Positions 4,911 through 10,542 of a DNA stretch of 10,542 nucleotides are shown one piece after another. The position numbers and the translations under genes were made by a program. The notes beneath the pieces are model-generated. The model was not told the origin of the DNA. It ran no database searches and worked only from the letters and a program-made list of their open reading frames with translations. Position 1 is the first letter of the stretch. The number at the start of each line of letters is the position of its first letter. This DNA comes from Steroidobacteraceae bacterium (lineage in GTDB: Bacteria; Pseudomonadota; Gammaproteobacteria; Steroidobacterales; Steroidobacteraceae), in NCBI GenBank assembly GCA_013044085.1, contig JABEVI010000100.1, positions 1 through 10,542 of the forward strand, read 5' to 3'.

Positions 4911-6256
4911 TTCTTGCTCCCGATGCCCCGAAAGCTTGCCTTCTTCATGAGTCCCTCGTATTGATGGGACATCATTTGGGAGTAAGCCTGCGCGACGAAA
5001 TCCATGACGCCGACCACGATGATCAGCAGCGAGGTGCCGCCAAACTGGAACGGAATGGCGGGATTCGCCATGCGGATCAGTTCCGGCAACAGACAAACCG
5101 CCATGATGTACAAGCCGCCCCACAGCGTTAGCCGGGTCAGCACCTTGTCGATGTAATCCCCGGTTTGTTGTCCCGGCCGGATGCCGGGAATGAACGCCCC
5201 GGCCTTCTTCAGGTTGTCGGCGGTGTCGCGCGCATCGTAGACCAACGCGACGTAAAAGAAGGAAAAGCCGATGATGAGCACGGCAAACAGCAGCACGTGC
5301 AGGGGTTGACCGTAGCCGAGGATCGCAGCGATGCGCTGCAACAAGCGCTGAATGGCGTTCGGATTCGGGCTATTGCCGAAGAACTGGGCGATCGTCGCCG
5401 GGAACACCAGCAGGCTCGAGGCGAAGATCGGCGGAATGACACCCGCCATATTCAGCTTGAAGGGTAGGTGTGTGCTTTGCCCCTGCATCATGCGCCGTCC
5501 AACCTGACGCTTGGCGTAGTTGACCTGGATACGGCGCTGCGCCTGCTCGACGAACACGCAGAACAGCGTGACCAGCACGACCACCACCAGGATCAGCAGC
5601 ACCACCAACGGGTTCATTTCACCCGACCTGACCATTTCCAGCGTGTTACCGATCGCGAGCGGCAGACCGGCAACGATGCCGGCGACGATGATCATGGTGA
5701 TGCCGTTGCCGACGCCACGCTCCGTGATCTGCTCGCCGAGCCACATTACGAACAAGGTGCCGGTGGTGATGGATACGGTCGCGACGAACAGGAACTGCGC
5801 CCCCGGGTTCGTGACCAGATGATTACCGGAATTCTGGATGGCGAGCGCCGCGCCAAACCCCTGAAAAGCCGCCAGCCCGACCGTTCCGTAACGCGTGTAC
5901 TGCGTCAGCTTGCGTCGCCCCGACTCACCGTCCTTGCGGATCTGTGCCCACGGGGGATAGACCATGGAGGCCATCTGCACGATGATCGAGGCGGTAATGT
6001 AGGGCATCACGTTCAGCGCGAAGATGCTGAAGCGCTGCAATGCGCCGCCCGAAAACATGTTGAAGACACCCAGCAGCGTTCCCTGCTGGGTCGAAAAGAA
6101 CTGTGCAAAGCGAGCCGCATTGATTCCCGGAACCGGAATGAATGTACCGACCCGGTAAACCACGAGCGCGCCGACGAGAAACAGCAGACGCTTGCGCATC
6201 TCTGCGAAGCGCGTCATGTCACCGAGTTGGGCGATGTTGGTGGTTGGGGTCGACAT
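4907..6256 (-). CDS. secY: Protein translocase subunit SecY
   Basis: Channel-forming subunit of the SecYEG translocon in the inner membrane, for secretion and membrane insertion of proteins. It has 449 residues (E. coli 443) and ten predicted membrane segments starting near residue 22. Family motifs are clear: FIPVPGI (39-45), the plug and MFSGGAL (67-73), GESGRRKLTQYTRYGT (110-125), MWLGEQITERGVGNG (171-185) and YAKRQVGRR (247-255). STHLPFKLNMAGVIPPIFASS (261-281) follows. The cytoplasmic loop DTADNLKKAGAFIPGIRPGQQT (344-365) includes R360, equivalent to E. coli R357, which is needed for SecA function. The C-terminus is short and basic. It lies 14 bases after rplO with TGAGGA upstream, and ends in a 4-bp overlap with rpmJ. 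Confidence 0.99.
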   Translation of the reverse strand: MSTPTTNIAQLGDMTRFAEMRKRLLFLVGALVVYRVGTFIPVPGINAARFAQFFSTQQGTLLGVFNMFSGGALQRFSIFALNVMPYITASIIVQMASMVYPPWAQIRKDGESGRRKLTQYTRYGTVGLAAFQGFGAALAIQNSGNHLVTNPGAQFLFVATVSITTGTLFVMWLGEQITERGVGNGITMIIVAGIVAGLPLAIGNTLEMVRSGEMNPLVVLLILVVVVLVTLFCVFVEQAQRRIQVNYAKRQVGRRMMQGQSTHLPFKLNMAGVIPPIFASSLLVFPATIAQFFGNSPNPNAIQRLLQRIAAILGYGQPLHVLLFAVLIIGFSFFYVALVYDARDTADNLKKAGAFIPGIRPGQQTGDYIDKVLTRLTLWGGLYIMAVCLLPELIRMANPAIPFQFGGTSLLIIVVGVMDFVAQAYSQMMSHQYEGLMKKASFRGIGSKK

Positions 6257-6270
6257 GCGAATTCAGTTCC

Positions 6271-6711
6271 TCAGACTTCGAACCGGCCGCCGGCCGCCTC
6301 GATCGCACTCTTGGCGCCCTTGGTCGCCGTGACCGCGGGTCCCTTGATGGTGTACGCCTTGCTCAGCTTTCCCGACAGCACGATCTTGACGATCTTCGTC
6401 TGTTCGGGAACCCGGTTGGCATCGATGAGACCCTGCAAAGTGACCACCGGATCCGTCATCCGCATCAGATCCGAAAGCGTCAACTCGGCGCGCGAGGCCT
6501 TCATTGCGGAACGGAAACCCGTCTTCGGCAGACGTCGCTGCAGCGGCATCTGTCCGCCCTCGAAGCCGGTCTTGTGATAACCGCCTTTGCGCGCGCGCTG
6601 ACCCTTGACGCCTCGCCCGCAGGTCTTGCCCTGTCCGGCCGACGCACCCCGTCCGACGCGCAGATGTTCGCGCTTCGCACCGGCCGCCGGCTTGATGGTG
6701 TTCAATCTCAT
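6271..6711 (-). CDS. rplO: 50S ribosomal protein L15 (uL15)
   Basis: Late-assembly large-subunit protein with a long Gly/Arg-rich N-terminal extension that threads into 23S rRNA. 146 residues (E. coli 144). MRLNTIKPAAGAKREHLRVG is followed by RGASAGQGKTCGRGVKGQ (21-38), GFEGGQMPLQRRLPKTGF (49-66) and the C-terminal globular part ending in GAKSAIEAAGGRFEV. The ATG directly follows the rpmD stop (TAAATG), so the genes are probably translationally coupled. Confidence 0.99.
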   Translation of the reverse strand: MRLNTIKPAAGAKREHLRVGRGASAGQGKTCGRGVKGQRARKGGYHKTGFEGGQMPLQRRLPKTGFRSAMKASRAELTLSDLMRMTDPVVTLQGLIDANRVPEQTKIVKIVLSGKLSKAYTIKGPAVTATKGAKSAIEAAGGRFEV

Positions 6712-6915
6712 TTAGCGCTTCTCCGTTCCCGTCGCCACCTCTACCGTCAGCATGTGTCCCGCCGTATTGATCATGCCGCGGTTCGATGCGGTGTCGGCGA
6801 CGACTACGCTGTGTCCGATGCGCCGCAGCCCCAGGCCACGCGCCGACTGTGCGATGTTGGCGAGCTGCCCCGCGAGACTCCTGACGAGTGTTACTTTGAC
6901 GAATTTGTCTGCCAT
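6712..6915 (-). CDS. rpmD: 50S ribosomal protein L30 (uL30)
   Basis: Small large-subunit protein of 67 residues (E. coli 59) with the signature GLGLRRIGHSVVVADT followed by NRGMIN. I chose ATG 6915 (MADKFVKVTLVRS) because GTGGAA lies about 8 bases upstream and the N-terminus aligns with the family. An in-frame ATG at 6924, which overlaps the rpsE stop as ATGA, would add three residues but has GGA directly against it. The C-terminal tail ATGTEKR is slightly longer than in E. coli. Confidence 0.97.
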   Translation of the reverse strand: MADKFVKVTLVRSLAGQLANIAQSARGLGLRRIGHSVVVADTASNRGMINTAGHMLTVEVATGTEKR

Positions 6916-6920
6916 CACAT

Positions 6921-7427
6921 TCATTCCACGAGTTCGGTCACGGTCTTGCCGCGTTTCGCGGCGATATCCTCTGGAGAGCGCAGCTTCGTCAGCGCATCCA
7001 TCGTCGCCCGCACCACGTTGATCGGATTGCGCGAGCCGTAGCTCTTCGCGAGCACGTTGCGCACGCCGGCGCACTCGAACACCGCGCGCATTCCGCCGCC
7101 CGCGATCACCCCGGTACCATCCGCCGCAGGCTGCATGTAGACCCGCGTCGTGCCATGCCGGCCCTTGACCGCATAGAAAAGGGTATCGTTCTTCAGCGAG
7201 ACGCTCACCAGGCTCTTGCGCGCCTGCATCATCGCCTTCGAAATGGCGACCGGCACTTCCCGGGCCTTGCCATAGCCGAATCCGACCCGCCCGGCGCCAT
7301 CGCCGACGACCGTGAGGGCGGTGAAGCCAAACTGCTTGCCACCCTTGACGACCTTCGCGACGCGGTTCACCGCGACCAGTTTCTCGACCAAATCGTCGCC
7401 GGAGACCGGTTTCTCTACTCTTGCCAT
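6921..7427 (-). CDS. rpsE: 30S ribosomal protein S5 (uS5)
   Basis: Small-subunit protein near the decoding site and mRNA entry, important for translational accuracy; the spectinomycin-interacting protein in E. coli. It has 168 residues (E. coli 167). The N-terminal double-stranded RNA-binding-like domain holds the signature VNRVAKVVKGGKQFGFTAL (20-38) and GRVGFGYGKAREVP (46-59). The C-terminal domain has GTGVIAGGGMRAVFE (105-119) and SYGSRNPINVVRATMDAL (129-146). The loop around residues 20-30 where E. coli spectinomycin-resistance changes fall looks normal (VAKVVKGG). It starts 20 bases after rplR; the AAGGG upstream is rather distant (12 bases). Confidence 0.99.
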   Translation of the reverse strand: MARVEKPVSGDDLVEKLVAVNRVAKVVKGGKQFGFTALTVVGDGAGRVGFGYGKAREVPVAISKAMMQARKSLVSVSLKNDTLFYAVKGRHGTTRVYMQPAADGTGVIAGGGMRAVFECAGVRNVLAKSYGSRNPINVVRATMDALTKLRSPEDIAAKRGKTVTELVE

Positions 7428-7447
7428 AGCGCTGTGTGACCCTTAGG

Positions 7448-7807
7448 TTAGAACTCGAGACCGGCTTCGCGTGCCGCGTCGGCGAGAGCCTTGACGCGAC
7501 CGTGATACATGAACCCCGAGCGGTCGAAGGCGACCTTCGAAATTCCCTGCGCGCGCGCCCGCTCGGCGATGAAGCGGCCGACGGCCTTTGCGGCCTCGAC
7601 GTTTCCCGTCGTCTTCAGGTCCCCGCGGACTTCCTTTTGCACCGTCGAGGCAGCCGCTATCACGCGATCCCCCTCGGGAGCGAGTATTTGGGCGTAGATA
7701 TGCTGCGGGGTGCGGTGCACCGTCAGACGCACAACGCCCAGTTCCTTGATCTTCGCCCGGCCTCGACGCGCACGGCGCAGGCGGATGTCATTCTTGTCTG
7801 ATTTCAT
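7448..7807 (-). CDS. rplR: 50S ribosomal protein L18 (uL18)
   Basis: 5S rRNA-binding protein of the central protuberance. 119 residues (E. coli 117). A basic N-terminal tail (KSDKNDIRLRRARRGRAKIK) precedes the globular domain with RLTVHRTPQHIYAQI (27-41), and the family ending VAFDRSGFMYHGRVKALAD (92-110) is complete. It starts 4 bases after the rplF stop, with purine-rich GAAGTAGG from the end of rplF serving as ribosome-binding site. Confidence 0.99.
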   Translation of the reverse strand: MKSDKNDIRLRRARRGRAKIKELGVVRLTVHRTPQHIYAQILAPEGDRVIAAASTVQKEVRGDLKTTGNVEAAKAVGRFIAERARAQGISKVAFDRSGFMYHGRVKALADAAREAGLEF

Positions 7808-7811
7808 AGGC

Positions 7812-8345
7812 CTACTTCTTCTTCGCTTCCTTCAGCGAAATCTTCTCGTCGTTGTACTTGACGCCCTTGCCCTTGTAGGGCTCCGGGGGGCGGAATCCGC
7901 GGATCTCGGCGGCTATCTGCCCGACCCGCTGCCGGTCGATTCCCTTGACGAGGATTTCCGTCTGGCTCGGCGTTTCGATCGTGATGCCCTCGGGAATCGG
8001 GTAATTGATGGCGTGCGAAAAACCCAGTGTCAGATTCAGACTCTTGCCCGCCACCGCCGCTCGATAGCCGACACCGACCAGATCGAGCTTCTTCTCGTAT
8101 CCTTTGGTGACGCCCGTCACCATGTTGGCCAGATGCGCACGGGTCGCCCCAGCGATGGCGATCAAACCCTCCACTGCGCCGGCCGCCTCGACCGCGAGAT
8201 GGCCGTCGTGCTGCACGACTTTGATGCCGCCCTTCAATTTCAGGCTGAGCGAGCCCTTTGCCCCCTTGACCGTCACGGCTTCCGTGCCGATCGTGGCACT
8301 GACGCCCTGAGGGAGATTGACCGGCATTTTTGCAACTCGAGACAT
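7812..8345 (-). CDS. rplF: 50S ribosomal protein L6 (uL6)
   Basis: Large-subunit protein near the sarcin-ricin loop and factor-binding site. 177 residues, the same length as E. coli. Two repeated alpha/beta domains are visible: residues about 1-80 (MSRVAKMPVNLPQGV) and about 84-170 (LDLVGVGYRAAVAGKSLNL). The second ends in the bacterial signature PEPYKGKGVKY (154-164) and a Lys-rich tail. A GAGG is 8 bases before the ATG. It follows rpsH by 23 bases. Confidence 0.99.
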   Translation of the reverse strand: MSRVAKMPVNLPQGVSATIGTEAVTVKGAKGSLSLKLKGGIKVVQHDGHLAVEAAGAVEGLIAIAGATRAHLANMVTGVTKGYEKKLDLVGVGYRAAVAGKSLNLTLGFSHAINYPIPEGITIETPSQTEILVKGIDRQRVGQIAAEIRGFRPPEPYKGKGVKYNDEKISLKEAKKK

Positions 8346-8368
8346 GATGAAAGCCTCAACCAGCGACG

Positions 8369-8764
8369 TTAATGGACGACAAAGAGGACTTCCCCGCCGG
8401 TGCCCGCTGCGCGGGCCTGCCGATCGGTCATGATCCCCTTGGGTGTCGAGACAACGGCAACCCCCAGCCCGCCGAGCACCTTCGGCAGCTCGTCCTTGCT
8501 CCGATAAATGCGCAGCCCCGGGCGGCTGATCCGCTCGATCCTATCGATCACCGGCCTGCCATCGTGATACTTCAGCTCGATCGACAGAGTCGACTTCGCC
8601 CCCTCGGTCTCGACGCTGAACTGGCCGATATAGCCCTCATCCCTCAGCACCTTGAGGATGGCCGTCTTCAATTTCGAGGCCGCGACACCCACCGTTGGCT
8701 TGCGCGCCGACTGCGCGTTACGGATGCGGGTCAGGAGGTCGGCGATCGGATCTGTCATGCTCAT
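8369..8764 (-). CDS. rpsH: 30S ribosomal protein S8 (uS8)
   Basis: Central-domain 16S rRNA-binding protein; in E. coli it represses the spc operon by binding mRNA near rplE. 131 residues from ATG 8764 (MSMTDPIADLLTRIRNAQSA). GAGG is 8 bases upstream of this ATG and 14 from the next one (8758), so the MSM start, shared with E. coli, is preferred. An open frame extends further upstream into rpsN but has no family similarity. The C-terminal signature GVAVVSTPKGIMTDRQAR lies at 101-118. The start falls 10 bases after the rpsN stop. Confidence 0.99.
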   Translation of the reverse strand: MSMTDPIADLLTRIRNAQSARKPTVGVAASKLKTAILKVLRDEGYIGQFSVETEGAKSTLSIELKYHDGRPVIDRIERISRPGLRIYRSKDELPKVLGGLGVAVVSTPKGIMTDRQARAAGTGGEVLFVVH

Positions 8765-8774
8765 TGTGCGCGCC

Positions 8775-9080
8775 TCACCAACTGGCCTTCGAAAGACCCG
8801 GGATCTCGCCACGATTGGCCGCCTCGCGCAGCTTCGTGCGTGCCAGGCCGAACTTGCGGTAGACGCCACGCGAGCGCCCCGTGATCGCGCAGCGGTTTCG
8901 CTGCCGCGTCGCGCCGGCGTCTCGGGGCTGGCGCTGCAGTTCCGCCTGCGCCTCCACCCGGGTTTCCGGCGATGTCTTCGGATCGCGAATCAGCTCCTTG
9001 AGCTCCGCGCGCCTCGTCGCGTATTTTTTCGCGACCTTGAGGCGACGCTTTTCGCGCATGAGCATGTTGGTCTTTGCCAT
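8775..9080 (-). CDS. rpsN: 30S ribosomal protein S14 (uS14), long zinc-free form
   Basis: Head protein of the small subunit. 101 residues, the long form without the zinc ribbon: only Cys64 is present in the signature RNRCAITGRSRGVYRKFGLA (61-80), whereas zinc forms carry four cysteines. The C-terminus GEIPGLSKASW is typical. MAKTNMLMREKRRLKVAKK at the start is Lys/Arg-rich. The window thus combines a zinc-free S14 with a zinc-binding L36. The ATG lies 11 bases after rplE; the upstream GGGTAAG is only a moderate ribosome-binding site. Confidence 0.99.
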   Translation of the reverse strand: MAKTNMLMREKRRLKVAKKYATRRAELKELIRDPKTSPETRVEAQAELQRQPRDAGATRQRNRCAITGRSRGVYRKFGLARTKLREAANRGEIPGLSKASW

Positions 9081-9091
9081 GGGGTCTTACC

Positions 9092-9631
9092 CTACTTGCG
9101 AAACGGAAAGTTGAAGGCTTCGAGAAGCGCGCGACCGTGCTTGTCATCGCCGGCCGAGGTGGAGATCGTGATATCCATCCCCCGAATCTGGTCAATTTGG
9201 TCGTACTGAATCTCGGGAAAAATAATCTGTTCGCGAACGCCCAGGCTGTAGTTGCCCCGGCCGTCGAACGAGCGGGTGCTGATGCCACGGAAATCGCGAA
9301 TCCGCGGGATCGCGATCGATACGAGCCGATCCAGGAATTCATACATCCGCGCGCCGCGCAGCGTCACCTTGCAGCCGATGGCCTGACCGTCGCGCACCTT
9401 GAAAGTCGCCACCGATTTCTTCGCCTTGGTCACGGCCGGCTTCTGACCGGTGATCTTCGTCATGTCCGCCACGGCGGCGTCCATGACCTTCTTGTCGGCT
9501 ACGGCTTCGCCAACGCCCATGTTGACGGTGATCTTGAGGATTCGCGGAACCTGCATCGTGTTCTTTAGCCCCAAGCTTTGCTTGAGCTCCGGCACGATCT
9601 TCTCGCGGTAAGTTTGCTGCAGTCTTGCCAT
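9092..9631 (-). CDS. rplE: 50S ribosomal protein L5 (uL5)
   Basis: 5S rRNA-binding protein of the central protuberance that also contacts P-site tRNA. 179 residues, equal to E. coli. Signature blocks: VPRILKITVNMGVGEA (28-43), TGQKPAVTKAKKSVATFKVR (61-80), LRGARMYEFLDRL (91-103) and RGMDITISTSAGDD (150-163). GGGAA is 6 bases before the ATG, and the gene starts 15 bases after rplX. In E. coli this junction carries the S8 operator; I could not recognise an obvious equivalent fold here. Confidence 0.99.
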   Translation of the reverse strand: MARLQQTYREKIVPELKQSLGLKNTMQVPRILKITVNMGVGEAVADKKVMDAAVADMTKITGQKPAVTKAKKSVATFKVRDGQAIGCKVTLRGARMYEFLDRLVSIAIPRIRDFRGISTRSFDGRGNYSLGVREQIIFPEIQYDQIDQIRGMDITISTSAGDDKHGRALLEAFNFPFRK

Positions 9632-9646
9632 GTCTGTTTCCCGGCT

Positions 9647-9967
9647 CTACTTGGTGTCGACCATTTCGTCGTTCGACTTGAAAACCCGAACCTTGCGGCC
9701 GCCTTCGAGCGTCTTGAATCCGACCCGACCGCCCTTCTGTGTCGCCGGGTTGTATACCTGGACGTTCGAGATGTGCAGCGGCGCCTCACGCTCGATGATG
9801 CCACCCTGCATTCCCGCCTGCGGGTTGGGCCGCTGGTGCTTCTTCGACATGTTGACGCCCTCGATACGCACACGCCCATCGGCGAGCACATCGATGACGG
9901 TGCCGCGCCGGCCTTTTTCGCGTCCGCAGATGACGACCACCATGTCGCCCTTTCGAATCTTGTTCAT
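9647..9967 (-). CDS. rplX: 50S ribosomal protein L24 (uL24)
   Basis: Assembly-initiator protein of the large subunit, located near the tunnel exit. 106 residues (E. coli 104). The N-terminal KOW motif (IRKGDMVVVICGREKGRRGT, 4-23) is clear, followed by GRVRIEGVNMSKKHQRP (31-47) and the C-terminal GFKTLEGGRKVRVFK. GGGAAAG lies 5 bases before the ATG; the gene starts 17 bases after rplN. Confidence 0.99.
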   Translation of the reverse strand: MNKIRKGDMVVVICGREKGRRGTVIDVLADGRVRIEGVNMSKKHQRPNPQAGMQGGIIEREAPLHISNVQVYNPATQKGGRVGFKTLEGGRKVRVFKSNDEMVDTK

Positions 9968-9984
9968 CAGCGCTTTCCCAGAAA

Positions 9985-10353
9985 TTAGAGGACTTCGGGC
10001 GCGAGCGAGATGATCTTCATGAACTGCACATTGCGCAGCTCACGCGTCACCGGCCCGAATATGCGGGTGCCAATCGGCTCGAGCTTGTTGGTCAGCAGCA
10101 CCGCGGCGTTAGTGTCGAAGCGGATCAACGAGCCATCCGCGCGTCGCACACCGCTGCGCGTGCGCACGACCACCGCGTCGTAGACCTCGCCCTTCTTCAC
10201 CTTCCCCCTGGGAATCGCATCCTTGACACTGACCTTGATCACGTCGCCCACGGCGGCGTAACGACGCTTCGAGCCGCCCAGCACCTTGATGCACATCAGG
10301 CGCTTCGCGCCGCTGTTGTCGGCCACATTGAGCATGGTTCGCAGCTGAATCAT
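9985..10353 (-). CDS. rplN: 50S ribosomal protein L14 (uL14)
   Basis: Large-subunit protein at the subunit interface, forming bridges with 16S rRNA. 122 residues (E. coli 123). MIQLRTMLNVADNSGAKRLM at the start and the signature region AVVVRTRSGVRRADGSLIRF (60-79) identify it, with ELRNVQFMKIISLAPEVL at the end. GAGGGGG, 5 bases before the ATG, overlaps the rpsQ stop, so the gene is tightly linked to the S10 operon. In E. coli a spc promoter separates rpsQ from rplN; here there are only 10 bases. Confidence 0.99.
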   Translation of the reverse strand: MIQLRTMLNVADNSGAKRLMCIKVLGGSKRRYAAVGDVIKVSVKDAIPRGKVKKGEVYDAVVVRTRSGVRRADGSLIRFDTNAAVLLTNKLEPIGTRIFGPVTRELRNVQFMKIISLAPEVL

Positions 10354-10363
10354 GGCATCCCCC

Positions 10364-10542
10364 TCACTGCGCCCGGGCGCGTTCGACGACCCGGACCAGC
10401 ACCCAGGACTTGCGGCGCGACATCGGCCTGCAGGGCTTGATCGACACCGTGTCGCCTTCCTTGCAGTCGTTGTTCTCGTCGTGCGCGAGCAGCTTCGTGG
10501 TGCGCCTCACGTACTTGCCGTAGGTCGGATGCTTGACCAGCC
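10364..10542 (-). CDS. rpsQ: 30S ribosomal protein S17 (uS17), C-terminal part
   Basis: The right edge cuts the gene; the last 59 codons are visible (one incomplete) before TGA at 10366-10364. The translation contains HPTYGKYVRRTTKLLAHDE, then GDTVSIKPCRPMSRRKSW and VLVRVVERARAQ. This matches the S17 OB-fold C-terminal half, including the conserved EGD..SIKPCRPMS block that binds 16S rRNA. It is the last gene of the S10 operon, directly coupled to rplN. Confidence 0.97.
   Translation of the reverse strand, partial: LVKHPTYGKYVRRTTKLLAHDENNDCKEGDTVSIKPCRPMSRRKSWVLVRVVERARAQ

Noticed and set aside
5468..6577. Plus-strand open frame of 369 codons opposite secY and rplO
   Set aside because: Rich in His, Asp and Arg, a typical product of reading the complement of hydrophobic GC-rich codons; crosses two certain genes on the other strand.
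8761..9342. Minus-strand open frame of 193 codons overlapping rplE and rpsN
   Set aside because: Out of frame with two unmistakable r-protein genes and without any family resemblance.
9631..9647. S8 operator at the rplX-rplE junction
   Set aside because: I looked for a fold like the E. coli spc operator around 9600-9660 but saw no convincing match; it needs a covariance-model search.
1..10542. Defence system, prophage, transposon or CRISPR
   Set aside because: No repeat array, transposase, integrase, tRNA or inverted-repeat boundary is visible; gene content is conserved housekeeping plus three or four ordinary genes.

Overview
The window is an r-protein and housekeeping segment from a high-GC proteobacterium. 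Every gene I accept lies on the minus strand, so transcription runs from high to low coordinates. The gene order is rpsQ (cut by the right edge), rplN, rplX, rplE, rpsN, rpsH, rplF, rplR, rpsE, rpmD, rplO, secY, rpmJ, rpsM, rpsK, rpsD, rpoA, rplQ. These are the end of the S10 operon, the whole spc operon and the whole alpha operon. The order secY-rpmJ-rpsM without infA, and an RpoA that begins MQGSISEFLKPR, suggest a Gammaproteobacterium. Betaproteobacteria usually have infA between secY and rpmJ. RpoA looks closest to deep-branching high-GC lineages (Xanthomonadales, Steroidobacterales or Nevskiales-like); this is inference from memory of the families, not a tree.

Positions 10542-4797 carry the S10 tail and spc genes. 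They are packed with 4-bp ATGA overlaps or gaps of at most about 25 bases, so they read as one transcript. SecY is the translocon core; the other products are ribosomal proteins of both subunits. Positions 4796-4706 form a compact control region between rpmJ and rpsM. It holds two mutually exclusive hairpins, the second ending in seven T's, and a sigma70-like promoter overlapping the terminator. Positions 4705-1726 are the alpha operon (S13, S11, S4, RNA polymerase alpha, L17).

Positions 1725-1 are lower-density accessory-type sequence, still on the minus strand. They hold mscL (mechanosensitive channel), a tiny Ala/Ser/Asp-rich lipoprotein, a GNAT-family acetyltransferase and the possible start of another gene at the left edge. 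Each unit is separated by a hairpin that could end transcription.

I see no mobile element, CRISPR array, tRNA, rRNA or defence system. The coding content is ordinary. The parts worth a second look are non-coding: the rpmJ-rpsM attenuator-like region, the large palindrome at 704-746 and the G/C-run hairpin after rplQ.
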